Shown: positions 5,950 to 14,951, counted from the stretch's first letter. The stretch is 64,000 nt of DNA from DTU013 sp964512095 (GCA_964512095.1 CAZEIH010000016.1:1-64000); one strand, 5' to 3'. Program-made: numbers and translations. Notes: generated from the sequence alone by a model not told the origin.

Positions 5950-7230
5950 ATGAATAGTAAATCATTCGTAGACTCTTTTGGTGAGGGTGATTATCCCTTG
6001 TCCAGCTTCGAATATAAGGGGAACGTTTCTTCCTCAGCCCTAACAGGCGAGGCGAGGCTTTTGCTTTATGCGTCGGGTCTTGTATTGGATGGCTTGTTTG
6101 ACAGGATGCCTCTTGCATATGTTGACATAGATTCTATTACTCTTGAGAATTATACAGTGCATATAAAGGCTGGTGACGAAATTATTATTATATCCCAGCT
6201 GGGTCAATCCTGTGAATGGTTTCACCGTGAGCTGCTTGAGGCCTACAACAGTAAGGTTTTGTCGTCTCTTTATGTGAAGGGGACACCGGATTTTGACACC
6301 AAGGGTCAATATGCCTACGGGAATTTACAGGGCGAGGCGATTATTCAGGTGTTTTCAGATTGTATTTGTATCCTTTCACCGAATTTACGAGCTAGGCGTA
6401 TACCCTTTGCTTTTATTAATAGTATGAAGAGAGATAATTACACTCTGACAATATCATTGAGTACGGAGGAAACATATTCATTTTCAATGCTAGGTTCTGA
6501 TACTGATCCGTTTGAGAAAGCAATTACTGATCATATAAGAATGCAAAGGAATAGGGATGAAGTCTTTGCTAAAAAGCTAATGCCAGCGCTTGGATTGTCA
6601 GGAAGTGTAAAAGTCAGCGCATTTTTACGAGAGGGAATCGCTATGAAGTTAACCCAACTCCCTGTCATGTTTGCAAAGGCTATTGAGGATAAGGTGAGAA
6701 ACAGTAAAATGGGTACAGCAATTGAGCAACTTAAAGTTATTTGTGACTATGATCAGCTTGCAGTAGGCATCAAAAGTGTGCCCGAGGAGGAATTTGAGGC
6801 CCTGAGGCAGGCGCAGCTTGATAAGCTTAATGAAAGTGGGCAAAATGTTGAAGAATTAACCCCTAAACAAGAAGATGCGTTGCGTTGGGCACTTTGGGCA
6901 GTAATTCCGACAAAGGACGGTAAGAAAGCAGTGGTGGAGTTTTCTTTACCTGGAGAAGATGCGGCAACTTTTATTTTTAAGGTGGACTCTGAATGGAGTC
7001 GTTTCATTACACTATTGAATCAGGGGATAGAAGCAACACAAATGCATCGAGAGGTTTTTTCTCTTACAGATGAGGCATTACAAAGCGAAACACACCCAGA
7101 GCGGAGGATGCTGAAAATGAGGACTCCTGCTATCCAGAAGCTGCGCAAAAGGTTTATTGGAAGAGTAATACACAGTTCAGAGGAAGGGTGGAAAAGATCG
7201 CTATTAGGAAAGCTGGAAAACAAGGTATGA
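5950..7230 (+). CDS. 426-residue protein with two PH-like repeats, function unknown
   Basis: Not a family I can name. The N-terminal 200 residues contain two similar blocks: GEARLLLYASGLVLDGLFDR...MPLAYVDIDSITLENYTVHI and GEAIIQVFSDCICILSPNLR...IPFAFINSMKRDNYTLTIS. Each has the strand pattern 'acid-strand-strand-interface-strand' of bacterial pleckstrin-homology-like domains. The rest is helical and charged, with a third strand-rich block near residues 315-360 (KKAVVEFSLPGEDAATFIFKV). There is no signal peptide or membrane segment, so it is probably cytoplasmic. TTAGGGAGG precedes the ATG. It follows directly on an attC-like site and may be the last member of the array. Confidence 0.6.
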   Translation: MNSKSFVDSFGEGDYPLSSFEYKGNVSSSALTGEARLLLYASGLVLDGLFDRMPLAYVDIDSITLENYTVHIKAGDEIIIISQLGQSCEWFHRELLEAYNSKVLSSLYVKGTPDFDTKGQYAYGNLQGEAIIQVFSDCICILSPNLRARRIPFAFINSMKRDNYTLTISLSTEETYSFSMLGSDTDPFEKAITDHIRMQRNRDEVFAKKLMPALGLSGSVKVSAFLREGIAMKLTQLPVMFAKAIEDKVRNSKMGTAIEQLKVICDYDQLAVGIKSVPEEEFEALRQAQLDKLNESGQNVEELTPKQEDALRWALWAVIPTKDGKKAVVEFSLPGEDAATFIFKVDSEWSRFITLLNQGIEATQMHREVFSLTDEALQSETHPERRMLKMRTPAIQKLRKRFIGRVIHSSEEGWKRSLLGKLENKV

Positions 7231-7327
7231 AGACCTAGAATTGTTGGTACAACTGCCTGATTTCAGTAGTAAATCGAATGTAACAATCACTGCGCGTCAT
7301 GTGCGAAGAACAACAAGGAGTATGAAT

Positions 7328-7903
7328 ATGATTAGAGGACAACAAATAACAATTGCTCCATCAAAGCTAGACGATAAAAGAAAAGTATATGAATGGTTGT
7401 GTTTATCGGAAACTACTAAGTGTCATATGGGACCGCCTAATTTTGAAGATACTCCAATACCAAGTTGGGAAGAGTATTGTGAGGATTTTGAAGATTATTA
7501 TTTTGATGGATCAAAACCAGAGGATGGACAATTGTGGATAATAAGATATGGAGATCATGAGATAGGAGCTATATGCTATTCATCATTTCATTTAAGAGGT
7601 AAAAGTGCTGAACTTGATATTTGGATGGGAGCTGAAAAATACTGTGGTAAAGGTTTAGGATCGGAGTCGATAAAGCTGTTTTCTGATTATCTAATACAAA
7701 AATATGAAGTAGAGAGATTTATTATTAGACCATCAAAAAGAAATATACGTGCTGTAAAGGCATATGAGAAAGCCGGCTTTATAAAGGTATTGGATGAAGA
7801 TAAGCAGAAAGTTGTGAAAGAATATTTACTTGATGAGTATTTAGAATTGTATGGTCAGGGTGATTACGGAATAGGTGACGATATTGTGTTAATAAGAGTT
7901 TAG
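7328..7903 (+). CDS. GNAT acetyltransferase, AAC(6')-like
   Basis: A 191-residue GNAT protein resembling aminoglycoside 6'-N-acetyltransferase-type (Acetyltransf_8) enzymes: LWIIRYGDHEIGAICY, then AELDIWMGAEKYCGKGLGSE with the pyrophosphate-binding loop, and ERFIIRPSKRNIRAVKAYEK with the C-terminal AGF. AAGGAG lies 7 bases before this ATG, better than for the ATG two codons earlier. Similar proteins acetylate aminoglycosides, but many relatives have other substrates, so resistance should not be assumed. It sits between the PH-like gene and the HAD gene, all in the same direction. Confidence 0.8.
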   Translation: MIRGQQITIAPSKLDDKRKVYEWLCLSETTKCHMGPPNFEDTPIPSWEEYCEDFEDYYFDGSKPEDGQLWIIRYGDHEIGAICYSSFHLRGKSAELDIWMGAEKYCGKGLGSESIKLFSDYLIQKYEVERFIIRPSKRNIRAVKAYEKAGFIKVLDEDKQKVVKEYLLDEYLELYGQGDYGIGDDIVLIRV

Positions 7904-7928
7904 AAGCACAAGAGGATGGAGGCCGAAT

Positions 7929-8606
7929 ATGCTAAGGACTGTTATTTTTGATATGGATGGTGTTATTGTAGATAGTGAACCAATACATTTTGAGATTGAT
8001 AAAAGGGTGTTGAAAAGATTTAATATATTGGCTGACGATGATATGCTAATGCCATATGTCGGAGTTTCAAACCCAGATATGTGGAAGGACTTAAAGAATA
8101 AGCATAGGATTCCCATGAGCGTGGAAGAACTATTGGAGCTGCAGAATAAACTGAAAATTGAAGTGTTAAATGAGACGAAAATGGAAGCGATGGATGGAAT
8201 CAAAGAATTACTAGCTGATTTAAGACATAACAACATCAAGTTAGCAGTTGCATCTTCGTCACCAAGATTTTTCATTGAAATGGTATTGAAAATGACAAAT
8301 ATAATGGAATTCTTCGACATAATCCTAAGCGGTGAAGAGGTTCAAAGAGGGAAGCCTTTCCCGGATATTTTCTTAAGGACCGCAGAAATGCTAAAGGTTC
8401 TCCCTCAGGAATGTATAGTTATTGAAGATTCTATGCATGGTGTTGAAGCAGCTTTGGCAGCAGAGATGAAATGCGTCGGCTTTTCTAATCCGAACTCTGG
8501 GTCTCAGGATTTGTCAAAGGCATCTTCGATAGTTAATAATATTGGCGATATAAGTTTTGGATTCTTATGTAACATCATTAACGCGTCCTATGAGTCTAAC
8601 CTTTAG
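7929..8606 (+). CDS. HAD-superfamily sugar-phosphatase/phosphoglucomutase-like protein
   Basis: A 225-residue subfamily IA HAD hydrolase. Motif I is FDMDGVIVDSEP (nucleophile and acid aspartates), motif II is LAVASSSP, motif III is the lysine in RGKPFPDIFL, and motif IV is VIEDSMHGVEAA. These match beta-phosphoglucomutase-like and YcjU/GPH-type phosphatases. GGAGG precedes the ATG. Substrate is unknown. The gene starts 25 bases after the GNAT gene and may be co-transcribed with it. Confidence 0.85.
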   Translation: MLRTVIFDMDGVIVDSEPIHFEIDKRVLKRFNILADDDMLMPYVGVSNPDMWKDLKNKHRIPMSVEELLELQNKLKIEVLNETKMEAMDGIKELLADLRHNNIKLAVASSSPRFFIEMVLKMTNIMEFFDIILSGEEVQRGKPFPDIFLRTAEMLKVLPQECIVIEDSMHGVEAALAAEMKCVGFSNPNSGSQDLSKASSIVNNIGDISFGFLCNIINASYESNL

Positions 8607-8663
8607 GCGGTGTTGATAAATAGCGGAGTTCAGCACTTGATGAAACTATAATCGAAAGGAAGT

Positions 8664-9077
8664 ATGCTTATGAGAACACCTAAAAAACCATTATTCTGCT
8701 ATGTCGATTGTATAGAGCTTTATACTCCAGACATAAAGCAGGGAATAGAGTATTATTGCAATACGCTTGGCTTAAAGGTTTTATGGAAAACTGATTCATC
8801 GGTAGGACTTGGAATGAGAGAGGACAAAACTGAAGTAGTGCTGCAGAATGAACGTAAAGAGCAGAATGTTGATTTTATGGTTGACTCTGTAGATGAAGCC
8901 GTTAAGGATATAGAAAAGGCAGGGGGGCAGATAATTTATGGGCCCTTTGATATTGCAATTGGTAAATGTGCTGTTGTAAAGGATCCATGGAACAATAAAT
9001 ATGTGATATTGGACCTGACAAAAGGCACTTATATCACTGATGATGATGGGAATATTATTGGACAGAATGAGCCTTAA
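8664..9077 (+). CDS. VOC (glyoxalase/bleomycin-resistance) family protein
   Basis: A 137-residue vicinal-oxygen-chelate protein: CIELYTPDIKQGIEYYCNTLGLKVLW at the start (given here in part), VDFMVDSVDEAVKDIEKAGG in the middle and CAVVKDPWNNKYVILDL at the end, forming two beta-alpha-beta-beta-beta modules. GAAAGGAAG lies ahead of the ATG. The metal site cannot be assigned to a reaction; members include glyoxalases, fosfomycin thiol transferases and binding proteins. It is the last intact gene of the accessory island. Confidence 0.8.
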   Translation: MLMRTPKKPLFCYVDCIELYTPDIKQGIEYYCNTLGLKVLWKTDSSVGLGMREDKTEVVLQNERKEQNVDFMVDSVDEAVKDIEKAGGQIIYGPFDIAIGKCAVVKDPWNNKYVILDLTKGTYITDDDGNIIGQNEP

Positions 9078-9119
9078 GGAATGCATCCATCCGTTGGAAC
9101 TGTTGTATTATAGACTTTT

Positions 9120-9320
9120 GTTGATTTACAAGGTGCACAATGCTATCTATTTTTTGTTATCATAAAGATTTTCTCATATGTTTTATTCAGCTTCTTCATT
9201 CAGGTTTGTGCAAGCAGCATAAACCATCATAGGCTGCCTCCTTTTCAATTAGGTCGGTGTTGAGACCATGGATTTCATTTTCAGTGCGGATTCTATGTTG
9301 AACATACAGTTTAGAGGGCA
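9120..9320 (-). mobile_element. Decayed transposase remnant
   Basis: On the minus strand, scattered pieces resemble the central part of an IS1182/IS1634-type transposase: ENEIHGLNTDLIEKEAAYDG followed after a frameshift by ACTNLNEEAE and several stop codons. It has no intact frame over more than 35 codons. The assignment comes from a short family-like pattern (YDGxxAxCTNL) and is tentative. Apart from this and a TATAAT box near 9330 that may serve the next gene, nothing was seen between 9078 and 9408. Confidence 0.35.
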
Positions 9321-9408
9321 GCTTTCAGTGGTATAATATTAAGCAATTGACAAATAAATCTTTCACTGCCACAGTCAGGAGCAAATCAGCAAAGATAGGA
9401 GAGGGAAA

Positions 9409-9708
9409 ATGAGTGGATTATTATTTAGCGAGGCAAAGAAGAAGCATTTTCATACTTTGAAGCAGTATGTGCCGATTGTAGCAAGGGTTCATGGCGGAAG
9501 TCACCCGGAATTTTTTGAAGTTCACAAATTGTTTGACGCTATCATTGAAAAATCAGAAAAAGCAGGATCAAGTAAGCCGAATATTGATGAAGAGCTTGCC
9601 AAGCTGCGTGATATAACAGACAATTACACAATTCCCGAGAATGTTTGTGAAAGCTATGAAGCGGTCTATAATATGTTAGCAGAGATAGATAAGGCCTATC
9701 GTGCTTAG
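9409..9708 (+). CDS. Ric-like iron-sulfur-repair-type small protein
   Basis: A 99-residue helical protein with the pattern YVPIVARVHGGSHPEFFEVHKLFD in the first half (quoted within HGGSHPEFFEVHKLF) and PENVCESYEAVYNMLAEID at the end. This pattern resembles the short clostridial proteins annotated as Ric, iron-sulfur cluster repair di-iron proteins, whose histidines and acids may bind iron. AGGAGAGGG precedes the ATG. It lies 35 bases upstream of a heavy-metal ATPase and an HMA protein, so a role in metal or redox handling fits. The annotation is by family resemblance only. Confidence 0.6.
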   Translation: MSGLLFSEAKKKHFHTLKQYVPIVARVHGGSHPEFFEVHKLFDAIIEKSEKAGSSKPNIDEELAKLRDITDNYTIPENVCESYEAVYNMLAEIDKAYRA

Positions 9709-9743
9709 ACAATAAAAATACAAGATAGTTGGTGGGTGAGACC

Positions 9744-11597
9744 TTGCAGAGATTTATATTAAGCAAAAAAAATCAAATAGTGTCAATCAGTGCAGTTCTA
9801 ATTGTTATTGGCTTTATCGGTAAGTTGGGCTTGAATAATGAGCTTGTATCTGTTTGGTCTTTTGCTATCGCATCGGTTCTAGGGTTAGCGCCTATTGCAA
9901 TTCAAGCCTTTCAAGCATTGAAGGTAAAGGTTGTTAGTATTGACGTTCTAGTTACAGTAGCGGTGATTGGAGCTTTTTTAATTGATAACCTTGAAGAATC
10001 AGCTATTGTTACATTCCTCTTCTTGTTTGGTGCATATCTGGAGCAACGGACATTGAACAAGACCCGTTCAGCAATTAAGGAGTTGACGGAAATGGCCCCG
10101 GAAAGTGCCTTAAAGCAAATGGAGAACGGTGAATTTGAAGAGGTGGATGTAGATGAAGTTGACGTAGGCGACATTCTGCTGGTTAAAACCGGCGCAAAGA
10201 TTCCTGTTGACGGTACCGTTTTATCAGGAGAGGGCCATATTAATGAGGCAAGCATTACTGGCGAATCTGTACCGGTTGGTAAAAAGAAGGATTCAGGAGT
10301 ATATGCCGGGACGATTTTGGAAAATGGAACCCTTCAAATCGTTGCCGACCGTGTAGGTGAGGATACTACCTTTGGTAGGATTATTGAGCTGGTTGAAGAG
10401 GCTCAGGATTCGAAATCTGCAGCTGAGCGTTTTATAGACAGGTTTTCTAAATACTATACACCGGCAGTTTTGGTCCTTTCTATTGTGGTATGGCTGATTT
10501 CACGAGATATTGAACTGGCTATTACAATATTAGTATTGGGTTGCCCTGGTGCCCTGGTTATTGGTGTTCCCGTATCAAATGTTGCTGGTATTGGCAACGG
10601 AGCACGAAACGGTGTTCTTTTGAAGGGTAGCGAGGTTATAGGCGACTTCAGCAGGATAGATACCGTGGTATTTGACAAAACAGGCACACTTACAATAGGC
10701 AATCCGAAGGTAGGGGACAAGGAGATTTATATAGATGACCCTGAGGATGTATTAGCCTACCTTGCCAGTGTTGAAAACGAATCAGACCATCCCTTGGCTA
10801 AAGCTATTGTAGAACACATAGGAGAAGCAAAGCCATATCCTGTTGAAAAAACAGATGTGGTTAAGGGTGGGGGTATTGTCGCCTATGTGGATGACCATAG
10901 AGTTGCAGTTGGCAATGTTGCACTTATGGAACGCGAGAAGGTTAAGTTAGGCGGAAAGGTTCGAGAAGATATAAAGCGATTCGAAGAGAAGGGAAATTCC
11001 CTTGTTTTGACTGCTATTGATGGTGAACTAAAAGTATTGATGGGCATCCGTGACCAGATTCGTCCGGGAGTAAAAGAGGATTTGATAAGAATAAAGAAAT
11101 TAGGTGTTAAGAATTTGGTTGTGCTTTCTGGAGACAACCAGGGAACAGTTGATCTTGTGGCCCGTGAGCTGGGGCTGACAGAGGCCCACGGACATATGCT
11201 GCCAGAGGATAAGTCGAAGTATATTGAGGATTTAAAGGCTAAGGGCCATATAGTCGCATTTGTTGGGGACGGCGTAAATGATAGTCCCTCACTAGTCCTA
11301 GCACAGATTGGAATTGCTATGGGAAGCGGCACAGATGTTGCAATTGAAACATCGGATGTTGTTTTAATGAATTCAGATATTAACCGCTTGCCCCACGCAC
11401 TGGGCTTAACAAAAGCAACAGCCAGAAATATGCGGCAAAATATTTTTATTGCAATAGGAGTTGTGTTAGTCCTTCTTGCAGGTGTGTTTTTCAGTGAGTG
11501 GATGAACATGTCAATAGGTATGTTAGTACATGAAGCAAGCATATTAGTGGTTATATTAAATGGAATGCGGCTTCTTCGTTATAAATTAAGATATTAG
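9744..11597 (+). CDS. Heavy-metal P1B-type ATPase with CPG motif
   Basis: A transporter of about 617 residues with all catalytic landmarks: TGES actuator loop, DKTGT phosphorylation site (FDKTGTLTIGNPKV), the HP motif (ESDHPLAKAI) and hinge GDGVNDSPSL. Membrane-helix 6, which sets metal choice, reads GCPGALVIGVPV, so the usual CPC or SPC is CPG. There is no N-terminal metal-binding domain; a separate HMA protein is encoded just downstream. The start is uncertain: TTG at 9744 behind GGTGGGTGA is preferred, but GTG at 9732 or TTG at 9729 is possible. It probably exports a soft or transition metal from the cytoplasm. Confidence 0.88.
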   Translation: MQRFILSKKNQIVSISAVLIVIGFIGKLGLNNELVSVWSFAIASVLGLAPIAIQAFQALKVKVVSIDVLVTVAVIGAFLIDNLEESAIVTFLFLFGAYLEQRTLNKTRSAIKELTEMAPESALKQMENGEFEEVDVDEVDVGDILLVKTGAKIPVDGTVLSGEGHINEASITGESVPVGKKKDSGVYAGTILENGTLQIVADRVGEDTTFGRIIELVEEAQDSKSAAERFIDRFSKYYTPAVLVLSIVVWLISRDIELAITILVLGCPGALVIGVPVSNVAGIGNGARNGVLLKGSEVIGDFSRIDTVVFDKTGTLTIGNPKVGDKEIYIDDPEDVLAYLASVENESDHPLAKAIVEHIGEAKPYPVEKTDVVKGGGIVAYVDDHRVAVGNVALMEREKVKLGGKVREDIKRFEEKGNSLVLTAIDGELKVLMGIRDQIRPGVKEDLIRIKKLGVKNLVVLSGDNQGTVDLVARELGLTEAHGHMLPEDKSKYIEDLKAKGHIVAFVGDGVNDSPSLVLAQIGIAMGSGTDVAIETSDVVLMNSDINRLPHALGLTKATARNMRQNIFIAIGVVLVLLAGVFFSEWMNMSIGMLVHEASILVVILNGMRLLRYKLRY

Positions 11598-11615
11598 GAT
11601 AAAGGAGAGATGAAA

Positions 11616-11849
11616 ATGAAAAAAGCAACCATACAGTTGGAAACATTAGCTTGTCCATCTTGCGCTCAAAAGCTTGAAAATGCAACAAAGGCTTTGGATG
11701 GCGTGGACAAAGAAAGTGTAAAGGTGCTGTTTAATGCAAGTAAAGTAAAGCTTGACTTTGACGATACAAAAGTATCAATTGAGGATGTTGAGAAGGCAAT
11801 TACTGATCTTGGGTATGACGTGATGAAATCTCAGGTCAAGGACAAATGA
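11616..11849 (+). CDS. HMA-domain metallochaperone, CopZ-like
   Basis: A 77-residue stand-alone heavy-metal-associated domain with the metal-binding CxxC in ETLACPSCAQKLENA, where the bacterial CopZ family usually has GMTCxxC. The ferredoxin-like fold continues through VKVLFNASKVKLDFDD to the C-terminal ITDLGYDV. AAAGGAGAG gives best spacing to the second ATG (11616); the ATG at 11610 is too close. The gene follows the P-type ATPase, which lacks its own HMA domain, so this protein most likely delivers the metal to it. Confidence 0.85.
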   Translation: MKKATIQLETLACPSCAQKLENATKALDGVDKESVKVLFNASKVKLDFDDTKVSIEDVEKAITDLGYDVMKSQVKDK

Positions 11850-11928
11850 TGAGGAGATACTCTGCTCACTGTGAATAGCCATTAGTATGAAAATCCATGC
11901 TAGAGTGGTATGATAAGATTATATATGT

Positions 11929-11966
11929 CCCCTGGAATGTAAATTATTCCAGGGGATTTCTTATGT
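11929..11966 (+). terminator. Rho-independent terminator after the HMA gene
   Basis: CCCCTGGAAT, loop GTAAATT, ATTCCAGGGG, then ATTTCTT. Ten perfectly paired bases followed by a short T-rich tail, ending the Ric-ATPase-HMA operon. Confidence 0.8.
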
Positions 11967-12046
11967 TGCTACAGGCGTAATCTAGCGTGACAAAACATTC
12001 CTTTTTTACATAAATTGTATTAATATACATTTATCATATTCGGATA

Positions 12047-12244
12047 GATGGCAAGTACAATCATGTAATAGAAGCGGACATCAAAGGGTTCTTCAACAAC
12101 ATAGACCACAACTGGCTGATAAGAGTGTTCAATGAGAGAATTAACGACAAAGTATTTACAGGACTGATTAGAAAATGGCTGAAGGCAGGGATACTGTATA
12201 CCGACGTAGTAAACCCGGTAAACGGCTGTCCCCTAGGGAAGTTT
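12047..12244 (+). pseudogene. Group II intron reverse transcriptase fragment
   Basis: Open frame reading HVIEADIKGFFNNIDHNWL, then LIRKWLKAGILY and NPVNGCPLG. EADIKGFFxNIDH is reverse-transcriptase motif A of LtrA-type intron proteins, with the first catalytic aspartate. Both ends are missing: upstream bases are AT-rich non-coding sequence, and after CPLG the frame leaves the family and stops about 28 codons later. About 65 of some 420-600 residues remain. No intron RNA domain V was recognised nearby. Confidence 0.8.
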
Positions 12245-12472
12245 TGTGAAGATACTGATGTAGTGCTAGATTCGATGTCATTATTTGACTTGTGCTTCAG
12301 CCATGCGTCATATCCTAAAATATTGTAAAAAGCCTGTCTGCATATTATAATTTATGTGTTATCATGGAAAAAAGAGGACACAAACATTATTGCCTTATTA
12401 CGTATTCAGTTAGAAATGAATGAGGGAATTAGAGAGCATAGCTTAGTCAAAAACAGACAATAGGAGGTCATT

Positions 12473-13348
12473 ATGGAAAATAATAAGAGGCATATTTCAC
12501 TAAAATCTGAACATACCAACTGGATAAGAAAAATGATAACTGATTTTGTTAATGAATCCCCAGAAAACTGTTTGGGTGGAGATTACAGTGAGAAGGCGTG
12601 GAGCTCTCCATTGGTGGGATTTTCTCGGGGAGATGATCCATATTACCAACAATTCAAACAAGATATAGGAGAATTCTTATGGACACCTGAAGAGATATTC
12701 AGAAAAACATTCCCCGATATTGCTGTTGATCCGTCAGAATTATCAGTAATAAGCTGGGCCTTGCCTATAACAGAAGCAATTAAAGTTGATATGAGAAGAC
12801 AAGCAGAATATCCAGCAGAAAGAGGTGCTCTTTCGCGTGCTAACGGCGAAATTTTTAACCTTGAAGTTGGCAAGTATCTAGTTGATGCGCTTAAAAGTCG
12901 TGGATATGAAGCAGTTGCCCCGGCCCAATCGGAGTACTGGGGAATTAGTTGGTCAGAAAGGTTCGGTAATGCTTCATCCTGGTCAGAAAAGCATGCAGCA
13001 TTCATTTCTGGATTAGGCACGTTTAGCCTGACTGATACATTGATAACTGAGCAGGGTACAGCTATTCGATTAGGTTCGGTTGTTTCCCGGATTTCATTAG
13101 AACCCACCAAACGCAAGTATACCAGCTATAGTGAGTATTGCATCCACTCTTCTAAGGGGGGCTGTATGAAATGTGCCACCAGATGCCCTGCAGGCGCAAT
13201 AAATGAGAATGGCCATGATAAAGCTAAATGTATAGAGTACCAAAACCAGTTTACTACAAAGTACATGGAAGAGAATTATGATGTAAATACAAGATATTGT
13301 GGCTTATGCCAGTTTGATATTCCGTGTGAATCCTGTATTCCGGGGTAA
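12473..13348 (+). CDS. QueG-like 4Fe-4S protein
   Basis: A 291-residue protein related to the epoxyqueuosine-reductase/reductive-dehalogenase group. Cysteines are arranged as two ferredoxin-type sites near the C-terminus: YCIHSSKGGCMKCATRCPAGAI and YCGLCQFDIPCESCIP. The central part (AVAPAQSEYWGISWSERFG, AAFISGLGTFSLTDTLITEQG) matches the region around the cobalamin pocket in such proteins, FGLGTFGL.. type. AGGAGG sits 5 bases before the ATG. It is shorter than QueG (about 380) and lacks its C-terminal HEAT repeats, so it is more likely one of the uncharacterised clostridial relatives. Substrate unknown. Confidence 0.72.
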   Translation: MENNKRHISLKSEHTNWIRKMITDFVNESPENCLGGDYSEKAWSSPLVGFSRGDDPYYQQFKQDIGEFLWTPEEIFRKTFPDIAVDPSELSVISWALPITEAIKVDMRRQAEYPAERGALSRANGEIFNLEVGKYLVDALKSRGYEAVAPAQSEYWGISWSERFGNASSWSEKHAAFISGLGTFSLTDTLITEQGTAIRLGSVVSRISLEPTKRKYTSYSEYCIHSSKGGCMKCATRCPAGAINENGHDKAKCIEYQNQFTTKYMEENYDVNTRYCGLCQFDIPCESCIPG

Positions 13349-13395
13349 ACGCTAGACTGTGCTTCCGCTTTTTTAAGAAAGGATATTAGTCTCTT

Positions 13396-14142
13396 ATGAA
13401 GAAAAAAGTTATTTTTGGTCTACTTGGTTTTTCTTTAGTGGTAGCCATCATTTGTGCAATACTTCTATATAACGGTATTATATGGTTTAACAATCCATCG
13501 CAAAAGGATTATCCTGTCAGAGGTATCGATGTATCCTCATATCAAGGCATAATTGATTGGAAGGTTCTTTCGCAGCAAAACATAGATTTTGTGTTTATTA
13601 AGGCAACGGAAGGCAGCTCATTCAAGGATAAAATGTTTGAATATAATTGGGTAAATGCCAACAAAACTAAATTGCAGGTGGGCGCATATCATTTTTTTAG
13701 CTTTGATAGTTCAGGAATTACACAGGCGGAAAATTTCATAAGTACTGTTCCTGTTGAGGAGGGAATGCTACCTCCGGTTATTGACTTTGAATTCTATGCA
13801 GATAAAGAGAAAAACCCGTTAGCTAAGGATGAAGCGTTAGAAATCCTTGATGAGATTATTGTGGCATTTGAAATGCATTACGGTCAAAGACCAATTATTT
13901 ATGCAACTAAAAGATCGTATACTCTTTATTTGGAGGATGGGTATGACGACTATCCTATTTGGATTAGAGATATATTTCGAAAGCCTAATTGGCTGGGGGA
14001 AGATACCTGGACATTTTGGCAGTATTCCAACCGGAAGGTACTGGATGGGTATAAAGGTAAAGAAAAATATATCGATATGAACGTTTTTAACGGTACAGAA
14101 ATTGAGTTTCAACAGTTTGCCTATGCATTCAAAGGACGCTGA
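13396..14142 (+). CDS. Glycoside hydrolase family 25 lysozyme, membrane-anchored
   Basis: A 248-residue N-acetylmuramidase-type enzyme. Residues 1-28 are a lysine-start signal anchor (KKKVIFGLLGFSLVVAIICA). The GH25 domain follows: RGIDVSSYQGIIDWK with the first catalytic Asp, FVFIKATEGSSF, VGAYHFFSF, PPVIDFEFY with the catalytic DxE, and the closing WTFWQYSNR. There is no wall-binding repeat, so the enzyme is probably held at the outer face of the membrane and cuts peptidoglycan locally. The last codons and the TGA lie in a copy of a dispersed palindromic repeat, which suggests the repeat inserted at the gene end. Confidence 0.9.
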   Translation: MKKKVIFGLLGFSLVVAIICAILLYNGIIWFNNPSQKDYPVRGIDVSSYQGIIDWKVLSQQNIDFVFIKATEGSSFKDKMFEYNWVNANKTKLQVGAYHFFSFDSSGITQAENFISTVPVEEGMLPPVIDFEFYADKEKNPLAKDEALEILDEIIVAFEMHYGQRPIIYATKRSYTLYLEDGYDDYPIWIRDIFRKPNWLGEDTWTFWQYSNRKVLDGYKGKEKYIDMNVFNGTEIEFQQFAYAFKGR

Positions 14143-14163
14143 CCTCTATAGGTCGGCGATGAA
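14134..14163. repeat. Dispersed palindromic repeat, copy G
   Basis: GGACGCTGACC TCTATA GGTCGGCGATGAA is a hairpin identical in plan to the core of the repeat family found six more times between 44 and 62 kb. It contributes the stop codon of the lysozyme gene and may act as its terminator. Only the inner hairpin is present. Confidence 0.65.
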
Positions 14164-14269
14164 ACAGCCCAAGCCAAACCTTGAAGCTTTGATTTTCTTT
14201 TTACCAAAGTCAACGTATTTCATAATAAACACCATCCTTTTTGATTTTCTAATTATCTGGTATGCGGGA

Positions 14270-14848
14270 TCAGCGTGGGTTTATACCATCAAGGAAAACA
14301 TTAAGACATCTTGAAAGTTCAGCATCAATATCCTTGTCGTCATAAAACCTTATGCCCATGGCAAAACCGATCATCATATTGTAGAAAGCCAATGCAATAT
14401 CGGAGGCATTTTTATTGACGATTTCCTTATTAACGATGCCCCCTTCAATAATTGCAATGATTTTGTCCATTAGCACCATTTCTACTTCGTATGTTCTTTG
14501 AAGTATATAATCCTTCAAGTATTCAGGAGGATAGTAGTAATAGCGGTCCCAAAAGGTCATCTTGTAATTGTTCCTGCAGTTCTTAATGTATGTGGTAAAA
14601 ATTTTTCGTAGGATTTCATGTGAGTGTGTGCCTTTTTTATAAGTTGCCAAACTATCATTAAACTCCAAGTTATCTTCCAGCACTTCATCAAAGACCGCAG
14701 TAAATATGCTTTCTTTACCGGAGAAATGTGAGTATAACGAGGCTTTTTTAATTCCTACAGCCTTGGCAATATCATCCATGCTTGTTCCAAAATACCCCTG
14801 AGTCGCGAACAATTCCAATGACTTTTCAATTATCTCTTTCTTTCCCAT
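14270..14848 (-). CDS. TetR-family transcriptional regulator
   Basis: A 192-residue repressor. The N-terminal helix-turn-helix is typical: KEIIEKSLELFATQGYFGTSMDDIAKAVGIKKASLYSHFSGKESIF (residues 4-49, shown as key part TSMDDIAKAVGIKKASLY). The C-terminal ligand domain is helical and unassigned. It lies downstream of the aldo/keto reductase on the same strand, with a TetR-type operator in the promoter of that gene, so it probably represses both. Its own leader contains a long hairpin. The inducer is unknown. Confidence 0.88.
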   Translation of the reverse strand: MGKKEIIEKSLELFATQGYFGTSMDDIAKAVGIKKASLYSHFSGKESIFTAVFDEVLEDNLEFNDSLATYKKGTHSHEILRKIFTTYIKNCRNNYKMTFWDRYYYYPPEYLKDYILQRTYEVEMVLMDKIIAIIEGGIVNKEIVNKNASDIALAFYNMMIGFAMGIRFYDDKDIDAELSRCLNVFLDGINPR

Positions 14849-14951
14849 CTCGTAGCGACGCCTCCACTTTGCGATATATGATGTTTGCTTCTTATTATAG
14901 CATATTGGTTCAAAAAAAAATTCTTGCTGTAGATAAATTAACTTACCTATT

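Noticed and set aside
7889..8320. Minus-strand frames opposite the HAD and GNAT genes
   Set aside because: They lie fully opposite well-supported plus-strand genes and have no family features.
1..9300. Prophage or conjugative element in the accessory island
   Set aside because: No structural, replication, relaxase or conjugation genes are present; only IS fragments and single-gene modules.
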